From Panorpa germanica (lineage: Eukaryota > Arthropoda > Insecta > Mecoptera > Panorpidae), in contig OY783223.1 in the NCBI GenBank assembly GCA_963678705.1, positions 7,224,721 through 7,288,720 of the forward strand: a stretch of 64,000 bases of DNA, in the 5' to 3' direction. Below are positions 12,354 through 25,379 of the stretch, piece after piece. Within the stretch, counting starts at the first letter, position 1. Every line of letters starts with the position of its first letter. The translations under genes and the position numbers were made by a program. The notes beneath the pieces were generated by a model. That model made no database searches. It worked only from the letters and a program-made list of their open reading frames with translations, and was not told the origin of the DNA.

Positions 12354-12620
12354 AGGTGAAACGATACTTGGTCATTTTTGACTTGCGAAGTATAGATGGC
12401 GATACTATACAGCAGGTTAAATATTATCAAAAAACCATGTTTTTTTATGTTTAAATTGTTTTATGTAAGTAACTATAAACGCGAATCAAAATCTAAAGCT
12501 GCAATTAGTTAGATGAATAACGAATCTACATTTTAAGCTTTCTTCCACTGACTTTTAATGAGTTGGAACCGCAAAAATAACTTTTGAAAATGAATATTGC
12601 TATATTTTCTAGTTAAATTC
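12354..12620 (+). repeat. Family D copy, 3' truncated
   Basis: Matches the left two-thirds of the element at 13801-14204, starting with TA then AGGTGAAACGATACTTGG. It ends where a family E copy begins near 12622. Confidence 0.7.
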
Positions 12621-12621
12621 T

Positions 12622-12880
12622 AACTAATGAAATCATTTTGTTTTTTTTGATTTCAGATAATCCAGTGATGAGTTATGAGTGGCACCGCAATGTTACTTTT
12701 TTTTGTGACGTCTGCGGAGATTCGCTGTCAATGCCTCATTTTTTGATATTTATTTATGAAAATTTCACAAAGTATTCTTTAAATGTTATTTTATCATGTA
12801 GTAATTATAGAAATAATTATATATTAACTGTGTCATCAAGAAACATTATCGAAAATTTACTCTTTTGTGTATCGTTTTGA
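12622..12880 (+). repeat. Family E repeat copy 2 (3' half)
   Basis: Begins AACTAATGAAATCATTTTG, then TTTGATTTCAG|ATAATCC (a splice-acceptor-like site), then the shared block ending AACATTATCGAAAAT. The open frame 12638-12880 is this repeat. Confidence 0.68.
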
Positions 12881-13149
12881 CCTTAACTTTATTGAGAACC
12901 GACAATGGAGATTACCACATCTCTATTATTGATATATGGGCAGAATTTCCAAAAAATGTATTTTAAATTCGGGAAATTATTTTACCTAATTTCTAAACAG
13001 GATATGGGGCCAGTGAAACAGAAAGCACACCTCTAGATGTACATTGGTGAAAACTTATTAAACGCGTCTCAATTTTCACAAAATGTCGTCACATTACCAA
13101 CAATCCTACAATTGAAAATATGTAATAGAATATTAACTAATGGTCCCCT

Positions 13150-13173
13150 AGTCAGTCAGTCAGTCAGGCAGGC
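13150..13173. repeat. (AGTC)n short tandem repeat
   Basis: AGTCAGTCAGTCAGTCAGGC, followed by AGGC: a four-base repeat inside an otherwise unassigned segment. Confidence 0.8.
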
Positions 13174-13800
13174 ACATTCAGTATCGATCACATGGGACAT
13201 CGACAAAGACAGATATATGAGGAATATAGCTATTAAAACCCCAAAGGACTTGGACTGGGGACGATGTGAGTCTGGTCTACGACTTCAGGAGTTAAAACTT
13301 CTGTCGATCTAGTTCTAGAACATAAATAAGGAGAAGATGTAGGAGGGGATGAGGCTCAAGCTGCATACTGTACGCGTGTAACAAGGAAGGGAGCAGGGGA
13401 GTTACTTTTCACCCATCAGTAACTAAACACTGCAAAAGTTTAATAAGTAAAACATGTTTACTACTTATATGCTTTATTTTTTGTGGTATATTCTTAGAGC
13501 ATATATATATGGAAAGAAAATGCTGGATCTGAAAGTGTGTTCAAAATGTGTGCGAGAGAGAAAGGTATATGTTCCTATTTGTTCTCTATGCGCATGCGTC
13601 GAAAGTGACAGTTGTCAAGTCAGAGCTGTCTAGATATAATACGTGACAGTTGTTAAATATCTAGATATGTATAAATATAAATAAAGTAAATATAAAACGT
13701 GAGTTCTGTCCACTCCAAAAATCAACGCTGTTGGCCGTTATCCCTACAGCGACATCTATAGCGTTCATGAGTGTATGTTTTCACTGAATGGTCACTGTTA

Positions 13801-14204
13801 TGGTAAAACGATACTTGGCCATTTTTTATCGCGAAATATAGATGGCGATACTATACAGCAGGTTAAATATGATAAAAAAAAACCATGTTTTTTTTATGTT
13901 TAAATCGTTTTATGTAAGTAACTATAAACACAAATCAAAATCTAAAGCTGCAATTAGTTAGATGAATAACGTATCTACATTTTAAGCTTTCTTCCTCTGA
14001 CTTTTAATGAGTTGGAACCGCAAAAATAAGTTTTGAAAATTAATATTGCTATATTTTATAGTTAAATTCCAATTTTTATATGACTGGTAACATTTCTAAG
14101 GGTTGTCATAAATAAAGGTTATAAAATGTATGACAAACCCTTAGAAATGTATAGTATCGCCATATATATTTCTCGATCAAAATTGGCCCAGTATTGTTTC
14201 ACCT
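13801..14204. mobile_element. Family D MITE, TA target duplication
   Basis: A 404-bp element is flanked by TA at 13799-13800 and 14205-14206. The imperfect inverted ends are of type AGGTGAAACGATACTTGGCC and extend into the block TAGATGGCGATACTATA. It is inserted in family C copy 2. Near its right end it holds a strong hairpin (14090-14150). Other copies lie at 12354-12620 and 33050-33310. A Tc1/mariner-type origin is inferred from the TA. Confidence 0.72.
14090..14150. repeat. Strong hairpin inside the family D element
   Basis: ACATTTCTAAGGGTTGTCAT (arm 14090-14110) pairs with 14129-14150, with one extra base in the right arm and an 18-base spacer. The other two D copies do not show it. Confidence 0.85.
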
Positions 14205-14384
14205 TAATAGAGTATTAATATTTATTATATCTAGACAGCTGTCACTTTCGACGCATGCGCATAGAGAACAAATAGAAACATATACCTTTCTCTCTGGCAC
14301 ACATTTTGGGCACACTTTTAATCTATAGGAAATATATGCTATTCACACTCCATATATATATATGCTCTAAATAAAAGTATTCTA

Positions 14385-14450
14385 CCTTCAGGAATCGAAC
14401 CCGGAACGAAGAAAAACAAAGCCTACCACCTAACAATTATAAGAATAGCA
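14385..14450 (-). repeat. tRNA-like sequence (SINE head or tRNA relic)
   Basis: The minus strand carries a perfect B box GGTTCGATTCC (14391-14401) and, about 25-35 bp upstream, TTAGGTGGTAGGC, which resembles an A box. No proper acceptor or anticodon stem could be folded by eye, so it is not called a tRNA gene. It abuts the end of family C copy 2. Confidence 0.4.
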
Positions 14451-15149
14451 ATTTCAAAGTTAACTTCTACTATTAAAGATAATGGGCAAAACGAAATAAA
14501 TATATTAGAATTGGTCGAAGTATATTTTCTTTAATATTAGAAGTGTAGGGAAAATACCAATAAAATAAAATGGAAAAAGGGGAAAGGCGGCATCGATATT
14601 GGAAAGCCGTCTGAGACAGTCAACCTCGTTTGTATGTATGTAGTGGTTAAGATTGGCGGTAGATGAACCAGCTCTATAAGAAGGTAGTACTAGGTAACAT
14701 ATTAAAGGATATTTATTGTATAAAAGGGTTCGAAGGACCAAAAGGATCACCAAGGAAAATGACACTTGAAAAAAACCGTTAAATAAAATTTTACATTAAG
14801 GATATAACGTTTTTTGTTATAGTGTTAAATGGACCTGGGATCAAAGTGACATTGTTGGATATATTTCATTGAAATGTATTGGAAAATAATATAATATTTA
14901 TTGGACGTATAAGTTAAAAAACAATTGCTTCTGCAAAATATTGAAACAAATAATGATCTTTATAAATAAAAATTAAATGCTGTTAGTTGGTAAGCGCATC
15001 TTTTAAAAACGGCTGGACCGATTTGGATTTTAAAAGATTTTTAGGGAAAGAAAAATTGGAAGTGTGCAAATTTCGTTTGACAGTTGATTGTCAAATTGTG
15101 AATCAAGCTAATAGTGATAAAAAATTGATTCACTTGTTTATTTTGACAA

Positions 15150-15375
15150 AATCATGTTTTGTTTTATTTTAAAACAGTTCTGTTTTTCGAAAACTCAGAA
15201 CAGACTGGTTTTGTTTTTAGTGTTTTTGTGTGTGTCCCATAAAAATTATAAACATGATAAACAACAACTGACAAGTGCAAATGTTCAGAAAAAACAAAAC
15301 TGCGTGTTCAAACCAAGCAGATGGGAATGTGTTTTGCTTATTAAAACAGCAACAACAGACAAAAATGTTTTAAAA
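15150..15375 (-). repeat. Family G MITE copy (partial)
   Basis: Shares the TTTTAAAACAGTTCTGTTTT, CATAAAAATTATAAACATGA and AACAACTGACAAGTGCAAAT blocks with 29077-29421 in opposite orientation. The open frame at 15154-15417 is this repeat, not a gene. Confidence 0.65.
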
Positions 15376-15399
15376 CCAGCATTCTATTTTTGGCTACTG

Positions 15400-17520
15400 T
15401 TCCGGACATATTTATGAACCACCTATCGTAATAACTATGTAATAAGTTAGGAAGATAATCATAATCCTGTAACACGGTTCAGTTCAAAAGAATTTCCCGC
15501 ATCACTAACAACGTATTTAAATTCAATCAATTTATTCAGTCTGAACAAAATTTCTATTTATATTCCCGTATATATTTGAATAAATTTGCAACCAATGAAA
15601 AAGATCTCAAGGTTTGATTTTACTTGGAGTAAATTCAACTATCAATGAATAAATTTAATCGCAAATATTTGTGATAAGTCTAGCTTACTTTGAATAATGT
15701 TTATTTCACAGATGGCATAATAATATTTAATGCCAAATGAATGAAATGTTCAAAAATATTTTAAACTTATTGTTTTAAGTATTTATATAAATCATAATTG
15801 TACAAGTAATTCTACATTATAATATTCCAAGTGAAAGTTTATATGTTTACGCGATTCGTATGGTGGCTCGAAAATGGTTCGGCGCATTTTCTTGAAAATG
15901 GTTTATTTCGTAGAGAAAAAAATTCTAAGACTTTTGGCGTCCTCGGATTTTCCCCGTAATTTCGGAAAAACTAAAAGAAAAAATTTACTCTATAACTTTT
16001 AATTCGTAAAAGATAGAAAGTTGAAATTTGGCATGTGTATTACGGTGTCTAATGCTAATTTTTTTTGATTATTAGAAATAGAAAAATTGGAGCAAAAATT
16101 GTGCTAGAAAGTTGAAATTTTGTAGATAGGCTAACTTTAGTACCTAATGTATGAATCCAAAAAAAAAGCCCAGATTTTGAAAATATTTTATATTTATTAA
16201 AGAAGATATATTTTTTTAGTTAGGGTATATAAAAAATTATTTGTTTTTATATGTAAAATTAATATAGAACGAGTTTATTACTCGTATTTCAATTCAAAAA
16301 TGGAATTAAATTTTAAAATGAAATTCAATTCACACAAAAAAGATAGATGTCGCTTGCGACGGGGGTAAACTCTAGTTAATATTATAATTATAATAAAAAA
16401 GTAGATTGACTTGAAATATTAAACTTAAGCTTATAAAGGATGAATTCATACAACACAATTACATTTTTTACTTTACCATCGCAATTTAAATAGAGTCGGA
16501 ACTTTTTATGATTAAATAATGTCACAATATGAAAACTAAATAATTTAAAAAATATTACTATTAATTACAATCCTTTACTACTAGAAGTCCATTCTGGGGA
16601 TTGTACTTATTTATAACATAATGGATTAATTAAAATTTAGTTCCCTAATTAAAACTTCTTATTTTTATATAAAAAAGGATTATTTAATGTCGTTTACGTT
16701 GCAGAGGAAAATGTAACGCAGTTGAACGTACTGGAAAACTCTAGGCTTACTTGTAGCAGCGTCTATAGCTAAAGGGAAAACCCTGGGTATTGATTTTTCA
16801 AAGGTTCTAAACCATTTAGTAAGCAAAACTCTAGTTACAACAAAAACAAGTAACATCAAATTATGATACATTCTGAAATTGACTTAAAAATCGGGTCAAA
16901 TGGCACATTGGTTCAATTATGATTTAAAATAAATTTTAAATAGTAGGAATGTTCAACTCTTGTCTCAATTACAATAAATTTTCTCACAATTCAACTAAAA
17001 ATAAACAAGTAAATCAATTTTTCGTCACTTCGGGATTGATTGTTCTCAAGGTAAATTGATTACTATAGTACCCATATACATAATCATTGCGCCACAAAAG
17101 TTACCAACACAGTATAAGATCGTCGGTGATAAGACCCAGCACCGGAAATAGACCAATAATAAATAAATTAGTTAAAAAAAATAATTTCAAAATAATGTAC
17201 AAATATTTTGGAAACTCTGTCAATTCACGTTTTGTTTATTTACTTTTTTTAAACTACGTAATTCTTTTCCTTTTTTTTAGTAGTGTTGCTTGTTAAAAGA
17301 AAAACAAGAACTATTATTTTCTTTTATAATAAATGTCAAGAGAATATAGTTCTTTCATTCTATTCTATTTTATTATTTATTTACAAGTTAACATTCAAAA
17401 CTGTTATACTCTGTTCTTTAGAGAATATACAAATAATGAAAGCAGAGATTTTCAGTTTTGCTTTTTTTTAATAAATATTATAGTACCTGCTATTTTAACA
17501 ACTAAATTGCAACTTGTATT
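15400..17520. other. No gene seen
   Basis: AT-rich. The part around 15990-16370 holds a decayed repeat of the GAAAGTTGAAATTTGGCATG type, resembling the motif shared by families E, F and J. The open frames at 16680, 17087, 17283 and 17333 show no family features. Confidence 0.5.
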
Positions 17521-17523
17521 AAT

Positions 17524-17684
17524 TGTAACTTAAGACCGGACTTTATTGTGTCGTATTATGAGGTATTGGTAAGTATATATGTATTTAAATACTTTTGAAA
17601 AGTATTTAAATACTTTTGAAAAGTATGCATCAAAAGCATGTAACATAATTGCCTTGCGACCAAGACCCATGTGCGGATGGCCTA
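17524..17684 (+). repeat. Family P MITE copy with a 21-bp tandem duplication
   Basis: Shares TTGTGTCGTATTATGAGGTA and the AATTGCCTTGCGACC block with 11680-11815 and ends GATGGCC then TAA. At about 17580-17623, ATTTAAATACTTTTGAAAAG occurs twice in tandem. Confidence 0.5.
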
Positions 17685-17699
17685 ATAATTGTGAATTTT

Positions 17700-18770
17700 G
17701 TTAACAACCTTCTTTCGGAGGGGAAGAGCGAGGCGCCCCTCCCTCTCGATACACCTCTATTTCTCCAGTATACGAATATTTCGTCTACAATCAGTAATAA
17801 TAAAACACAGGGTAACTGTTTTGTAAATAAGAAAGGGTAGATATGTCAACAAAAGGTAAATTAAGGGTTGGTGATAAAGAAGGAGGATTTATATTATTCA
17901 AAACATGAAGTAACCTTATATTTAACCCCTTAGGAGTGTATGTTTCTCTAATTAACTATTTAATCACTAAGGTTCACACCCTTCCTAAAGCCACACCCCT
18001 AAAATGGGGTGAATTCACTTTAACTTGGCAAAATCTGTCGGTATCAAGATTTTGTTTTCATTATCTTGTTACGTAGCACTAATTTTTAAGACTTTAATTA
18101 ATTTGGCAATTGAAAATAATAATAATATGAACATGGTATTTTTTCCCATTAAAAAGCGAAACTCAGATGCTGATTCATTGTTTTGAAAACTAAAAAAGTA
18201 GCTTTATTAAAGACACTATGACTTTTAAAATAAGAATAGTATGTATAAGAAACATGAAATATGTATAGGGTCTTAAGCAAGAGAGAGGTCATTTTAAATA
18301 ACCGGAAAAACGCAATATTTCCATGAAAAGTGGTGATATTTTTATTTTAATCTAAAGTACAAACTCTGAGGTTAGTAATAGAACACAATGTTATACAAAT
18401 TTAAAATGACAGCTCTTGTTGAAAGACCCTATAGAAAGTATATCTACGTGAAAATTATATGTAAATAAATTTATGAAATGTTATACAAAGCCAACGATGA
18501 AAACTTTTTCAAGTGAAGTACTCGAGTGGGTGAGATATTGTTGACAGAATTGCAAATGACAGTTTTGTTAAGAATTCATCACACTCACGTTATTTTTTCA
18601 CTTGTTGTTTGAAATGTTTTTCTTAAGAGTATGGTAAACAATACCATTGTTTATTATATATATTTTCAAGGCTTTAATATTTTTTATTGTTGAATTTGTA
18701 TACTTTTAACCAGAATGTTATTTAATTATGTTTCAATGGATCACTTTAATAAAACACGGACTAAAACACC
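17700..18770. other. No gene seen
   Basis: Unassigned AT-rich sequence. The less AT-rich part at 17700-17780 gives a short frame (17649-17840) that starts on TTG, not ATG, and is not supported as a gene. Confidence 0.5.
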
Positions 18771-18774
18771 AATG

Positions 18775-19030
18775 TTTACACCAAAGAGACAGTTCTTAAA
18801 ACATTTTTGTCTTTAGAAACTGTTTTAGTATCAAAAGACATTTCCATCTGGAGTCGGTAAGATCAAAAGAAAACACGTTTGTTGTTGTTTTTCAGTTTGT
18901 TTGGTCTGAACACACAGTTTTGTTTTTTGTGAACATTTGCGCTTGTCATTTATTGTTTATCATGTTTATAATTTTTATGGGACACACAGAAAAACACTAA
19001 AAACAAAAACAGTCTTCGAAAAACCGATTT
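18775..19030 (+). repeat. Family G MITE copy (partial)
   Basis: Starts near ACACCAAAGAGACAGTTCTT and runs to TTCGAAAAACCG, matching the 29077-29421 element. The outer right end is missing. Confidence 0.65.
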
Positions 19031-19469
19031 AGTGTACAATACCTGAATTTGTTTGCTTATGGAAGTACGTTGTTAACCAATCAATCTCAAAATATTATTT
19101 ATTTTTCCATCGCAATATATTTTCCCGTAATAGAATAAATCTCATTTGAAAAATTGTATCCTTTCAACCGTGGTGAGTCAATATTAAACATTTACTTTTA
19201 CCTCTTTTATAGAAAAGTTTTCTCCACTGTTTTCTTCGCTTTACGTTCTACCATAGTCTGGGTATACAACTGTATATATATACACAAGTATATAAATAAT
19301 CTTAACTAGAAAGTTTAATATAATTGAAATTTACAGAGGTAAGATAAGACGAAAGTTTAATTAAAAATTTATTCTGTAAATATAAAGAAGGTATTTTATT
19401 TGCAAATTTGTTAAAGAGAAAATTTTATAAAAATAATGGAAAATGAAAGAAGAAAGTTATTCGAAATTC

Positions 19470-20045
19470 AGTGAAGACAAAAATAAAAGAAGCTTTACTT
19501 AGCATATTTTTGATAATGTTTTTTGACGACACAGTTAATATATAATTATTTCTATAATTACTACATGATAAAATAACATTTGAAGAATACTTAGTGAAAT
19601 TTTCATAAATAATTATCAAGAAATGAGGCATTGACAGTGAATTTCCGCAGACGTCACAAAGAAAAAGCGGTGTCACTCATAACTCATCACTGGATGATCA
19701 GAAACAAAAAAACCAAAATGAAAAATATCAGAAACTTGGTTATTTTAAAAATCGTTGAAATTTAAAAAAAAAACTCGACAGCGTTACCTCGGCCTTTATG
19801 TAAAGAAAGAGTGTGCAAAATTTTAAAAGAATCGGTGCAGTAGATTTTGTGTTAGAGAGGATACCGACTCTGAAATAGCTAAGTGTGAGAAAAACGCGTT
19901 TAAAAATTTCAAAGAAAGTCGAAACCAGATCAGAGACGTGAAGACTTAAAACTCTATATCTCCAACAGTTTTACTTCATTCGACTTCAAATTTTCACACA
20001 ATTAACTTAATATGTTGTACAATAATATAAATAAATAAATAAAAA
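19470..20045 (-). repeat. Family E repeat copy 3
   Basis: Reverse-oriented full copy with both halves, joined by GGTAACGCTGTCGAG-type sequence. The open frame 19425-19676 is an artefact of it. Confidence 0.68.
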
Positions 20046-20049
20046 AGGT

Positions 20050-21300
20050 GACACCTTACATTTATATTTTTACACGATTTCTGTAAGCGTGTATTCAAGT
20101 TTACTAAGATTTTGTGTATACAGAAGACCGACGAAAGGTACAAACCAGAGATTGCAATATTTTTATTAGAATCTAATGTAAATTTAAAAATAAGAAACAT
20201 CTTAAATATTATTAGAAGTCCTTGTGCCAGATTTATGCTAAAATGATTTAGTTTTTTCAAATTTATTAGAGGAGTAAATTGTTTTCATTAAGTCTTGTGA
20301 AATAATTGCGAAAACATCGTAAAATTCAAAAGAAGCTTTTGATATTAATTATATATATAATTACTTAAAATTTATAATATATTTATTTGAATAACATTTT
20401 TAAAAATGTAATAAATTTGTTGTAATAATATTTATATTACGGTAATGTAAATTGTAATTAAAATGACTAGATTTATTGATTCATTAATTAAATAAAGTTG
20501 TAGTTACCATTTGGTTATGATATTAATCGCTTAGTGCCGCTTTTTTCGGTTCTCAGTTAACCTAGGTTTATTATAAACCTTTACATACGTTTGTCATGTA
20601 TTTTAAGATAGAATAAGAGTCATTAGAAATTGAAAATGTATTGGAATATATAATTTCGGGGTATTTGTTTAGGATTCGGTTTTATTTGTTGGTTGAAATT
20701 GTTATTAATTTTAAGTATGGAGACTGTTTTGTACATGATTTTTTTATGCGGATTTCGTTAGAACCTTATCTAGCGTGTAAATCGAGGTACAAGTTTTCTT
20801 GGCCACCGGTTAAGGTAGCTTATGACATTTTTATGACACCGCATTCTAAAAAAAACCCTCGAGTATATTTTTACATTTTACATAAGAAAGTACTATTGTA
20901 GATATATTACAGCAGTGAGGGGGTGGGCGGGGGAGTAGAGTTTATAGCTGGGAAACTGAGATAAAAAAAGCAAATTATATCTACTTTAGTGCTTCAGCAG
21001 TTAAAAAAAGCTGTTGTAAGATATTATTGATTTATATTTAATGTCTAAGAATAAAAAAAAAGAAAAAGTCCTTTTCAGTTTTATATAAGAGGCTATTTTA
21101 TAACATGAAAGGAACATTTTATTACTTTTCTCTCTGTAACCTTAAGAAAGTCCTTAAGAATTTCACGTTATTACATATAATAAAGTAAATTAATAAGGAT
21201 TATGACGTCGAAATATTTTTAATTAATTTTTAATTTCTATAACGGCAGCTTTGTGCTATCAGCTAAGGGGGAGGAGTGGGGGAGGGGTTTAATATTAAAG
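20050..21300. other. No gene seen
   Basis: AT-rich. The 86-codon plus-strand frame at 20641-20901 has a hydrophobic start but no recognisable family, and no splice or promoter context was found. Confidence 0.5.
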
Positions 21301-21304
21301 GGGC

Positions 21305-22300
21305 CAAATCCCACTTACTGTTTGAATATATAATTTACGTTTTTATTTAATATTTTAATCTAGTTTTCAGGTTTTCAGAATAGGTCACATTCGTTTTTTA
21401 ATTTGAGTTTGGTTAATTTAATTAGTGCGCAAATTTTGACAGTTGGACAAAATTGAATATGGAATAATGGGCTTGTGTCCTATGTCTTAATTTCTATAAA
21501 AGTGTTATATCTTTATTGATAAAGTGAGCTACTAGAACCTCAAAACTTCAATTATTTTTTAATAACTCCTTATATGTTAAGAGATATTAACAATTAAAAA
21601 AGTCATTTTGTCTCTTTAATTATTAAAGGGATTCAACGTTGTACACATTCCAAATGCATGTGACTCACAATCGCTGCCAACCTTACAGCTCATAAATCTC
21701 TGCTATATGTATTTATAAATCAAAATATCAAATATTATTTACAGCTATTTCAAGGAACAATAAAATTTCAGTATTATGTCTACCTTAGCAGGGTTAAATA
21801 AAATAAAAGCTTATTATTCTTTAACTTGATTTGATTATTTGACTACCAACAGCTACAGAACATTACCACAGCACTGACCTACTCAACAAATAACTGACGT
21901 TAAAATGCATTTCACGTCATACAAATATGGCCGACCATTTCTAGCGCTAAAACTACAATTCAAACTTTTAATTGCTATATCTCCATCAATATTTAGATAT
22001 TTAATAAAATAGACACGCCAATACACATTTATTAACATCAATTTCAATCAACAATTGAAAAATCGACCACTAAAAAATGAGGACACAAGCCCATTCAAAT
22101 TGTTGTTTCTACTTCTCTATTTTTGACAAACTGACATTGAACTTTTTTTTAAAAATAAATCCTACTGCATTTTGAGAGAGTGTCACATTTTTGAGGTTAT
22201 AATATAATATAGTTCTTTTTAATTAAAGATGGTAATATTTCCATATTCTATACAATTTAAATTAAAAACAAAATTAAAACAGTGAGTGGGTGTGATACTT
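21305..22300 (+). mobile_element. Family B MITE copy 2, split by family A
   Basis: Left end AATCCCACTTACTGTTTGAA and right end CAGTGAGTGGGTGTGATACT. A complete family A element (21467-22094) separates the halves. Confidence 0.65.
21467..22094 (-). mobile_element. Family A copy 3, inserted in family B
   Basis: Full-length 628-bp copy with both termini (ATGGGCTTGTGTCC, and its complement). Family B sequence flanks it on both sides. Confidence 0.78.
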
Positions 22301-23204
22301 TAACCTGATCAATCTGGTTATTTCCTCTAAGTGAATCAATTACAAACTAGCATAAGTTTTCACTAGTATCTCATAGTTTAATAAACACGTAAATCTATCT
22401 AGTAGCAAGCTTCTATAATACGTGAGATAATTCTTAAATACATTAAACTTCCAAGAGAATTTAGTTTCGAACGAATTTGCTGTAATAGCAGTGTATAATA
22501 AAACGCCTGGAACTCTACAACCATTATAACAGATACTGCAGCATCTGGAGCTGACGTAAAGGATTATAGTCCTTTAACTTATAATTGGGAATTTCAAATC
22601 AGTGTTATACAGTCATAACTAGGATATATGCCCTCTATCGTCACTGAGATAGTTACTAAACCATTTTAATAAATGGATTATTGAGATATTACAAAATTTT
22701 ATATTGCACATCTGATCACGGTATTGTTTATAATATTTTTGCTGTTATTGACGATATATAAAACTGGCTCACAAAACTGGAAAAGTAGTCGATCGATTGA
22801 CTTGAAATTTTAACACAACTCTTATTTTAGCAGTACTTTAAATTAATTTTGAAAATAACCAAACCCTGAAACCACAGCTAAATCTCATATTGTTTTTTTT
22901 GAAAACCACAAAGATAATAATATAAATCTATTTTTATGCGAGACAACAACGAAAGGAATCATTAGATAAGAAAAAAGTAAATCTTCTTTTTGGTTTTCTA
23001 ATCTCTTTTCTTTCATTATTTTTATTCTAGCAGAAACGTGATTCTTTTAATAATACATTTTTTCTTTTTTTAATTGACTGGTGTTATTTTTGAAGAGATT
23101 ATATTCAATTTTTGTGATATTAAAAGCAATGCTGTGGATTCAGAGTCGGTAGTGTAAATAATTTCCGTAACAATATTATATTAAATATCATTCATTGCTC
23201 ATTG

Positions 23205-23613
23205 CTTTAATTTTATTTTGTATTTAATTTAAATTGTTTAGCATATGGCAATACGCGTAGTCATTCACAACGCGTACCATTATTAATTAAATTTATTTTT
23301 TAAGATTTCTTAGTTTTTTTAGAACCTTAGAAAGTTCAATGTTTTAAATATTAAATTAAGAAAAACCATATTATATATAACTGTCAAAATGCAGTAGGAT
23401 TTATATTTAAAAGAAGTTTAATGTAAGTTTTTGAAAAATATAGAAGAGAAAACAATTTCTATTACTAATTGTTATTAAAAATAGTAATTTTAATTATTTC
23501 ACATATAATTTTGTCCAACTGTCAAAATTTACATTACTAATGATGCATACGCACTAACTAAATAAACTAAACTTAAATTAAAACACAAATGTGAAAAGGA
23601 ATGCTTAAACGAG
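23205..23613 (-). repeat. Family B MITE copy 3, truncated
   Basis: Runs from TTTAATTTTATTTTGTATTT to GAATGCTTAAACGAGAACG. The far terminus is missing. Confidence 0.65.
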
Positions 23614-24330
23614 AACGATTTTTTTTAATTATTGACTATCGTAGAACAAATTTACAAAGTGTCACCAATTTCTCTATTCCTTACTAGTTCACGAGGAGCT
23701 CCTTAATATAAGGTTTAAATATGATAAACCGTGGTTAATTCTTTTAATTCTAAGCTCTCACTTTTACTTAGTTTATATTTTCCATTAGTAAACTGAGGTT
23801 GATCTTTGAGAAACTAAAATAGAAGAAAGCATTTAGCTTTTCAGTTATGCCGTAACTGAAGTTTAACTGAGAGTATAAAAGGCCGCAAAAGTCCGAACAA
23901 AACTTTCTCAAACTACTATCGTAACTTTGAATATAGGAATTTCTCAAATCTTATCAAACTAAAACGAGACATTTTTTATTCCACCCTAAAGTAGAACACT
24001 TACCATAAATATAAAATAAGATAAAAAATGGTGATGTTTTAGAAAAATCGACCGCCCAACCACCCTGTAGGCGTGGTGTCGCAAATCATAAAATATACAT
24101 TGATATTCCCTATGAGTTATTGCATTTAAAGAAAAAAATCATATTTCTAGCTGAAAACTACTAGAAGAAATATAGTTGACAAAGAGAATGATAAATTGTA
24201 TGAGCCCGGGCTTCATGGCAAAAAAATATAGCGGAAATTTAAAGTATAATAGGGCAGAAATGGTCGTGCTATTTATGTCTAATATTTTAAGTATCATTCC
24301 CAATCAATTTTTCCCATTCCCATTCCCATC

Positions 24331-24846
24331 AAGTATCACTCACTGCTTTAATTATGTATTTAATTTAAATTGTATAAGCATATGGGAATATGCGTAGTCA
24401 TTCCCTGCACCATTTTTAATCAACAATTTTATTTACGTTTTCTTTGTTTTTTTAGAACCTTACAAGGTCCAATGTTTTAAATTAAAAATATTAAATTAAG
24501 AAAAACTATATTATATTATAACCTCCAAAATGTGACAATCTGTCAAAATGCAGTAGGATTTATTTTTAAAAGAAGTTTAATGTCAGTTTTTTTTAAATAT
24601 AGAAGAGAAACAATTTCTATTACTAATTGTTATTAAAAATAACAATTTTAATTATTTCACATACAATTTTGTCCAACAGTCAAAATTTATATTACTAACG
24701 ATGCATACGCACCAACTAAATTAACAAATCTTAAATTAAAACACAAATGTGAAAAGGAATGCTTTTACGAAAACCTGATATCTATATTACAATATTAAAT
24801 AAAAACAGTAAATTAAATATCAAAACAGTGAGTGAGAATGAGGCTT
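24331..24846 (-). mobile_element. Family B MITE copy 4, full length
   Basis: 516 bp with imperfect inverted ends, AAGTATCACTCACTGCTTTA and CAGTGAGTGAGAATGAGGCT. The outer target duplication is not clear. Confidence 0.7.
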
Positions 24847-25379
24847 TAGTTAGATAATTTAACTGTAACCTAAAATAATTCTAATTTCCCCTATTAATGA
24901 TTACAAAGTATCAACTAATAGTTTTAGGATCTTTAAGGTTATTATTTTAGAATGGAAATGTAATTATTACAGTCATTATTTTCCCACCATTCCTTAGAAA
25001 AGGTAGTAACTACTCCGATATACTTAGTTTCCAACCCTGCAAATAGAGGGCTAACTCTATCGTAACCCAAATTGTAATTAGTAGTCAATCAATGTTGAAA
25101 GCATGTTTCAATTTAGGTCACGTGTGGTCGGTTGGTTGTTACACATTAGATACTCCAGTAATTCAATCAAAGGCAGTTGTACCATACATTAAAATCTAAG
25201 AGGAAAGGGGGGTTTAATCATATTACTACGAAACTAAGGGTCTATTTTGTTCCTAGCCGTAGTTTACGTGTTTAAGACCCTTATTTTGTAACTTTTTAAC
25301 AATGCTCTTTATGAACATTAAACTATTTTTCAAAACATTATTTAATAAAAAATAAAATAGATCCGCTTATAAAGACCGC

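Larger units (their letters stand above)
13497..14367. mobile_element. Family C MITE copy 2, containing a family D insertion
   Basis: An 871-bp unit is flanked by TA (13495-13496 and 14368-14369). Its inverted arms are about 150 bp each and include the terminal GAGCATATATATATGGA, the AAATGTGTGCGAGAGAGAAA block and GACGCATGCGCA. Its interior is split by a complete family D element at 13801-14204. Confidence 0.75.

Noticed and set aside
13037..13312. 91-codon plus-strand frame
   Set aside because: Contains the AGTC tandem repeat and stops at once; a retrotransposon Gag fragment was considered, but no zinc knuckle or conserved block could be seen.
14385..14450. Minus-strand tRNA gene
   Set aside because: The B box is perfect, but the other arms cannot be formed; kept only as a tRNA-like repeat.
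20641..20901. 86-codon frame with a hydrophobic start
   Set aside because: No recognisable motif, no promoter or splice context, and no compositional difference from the surroundings.
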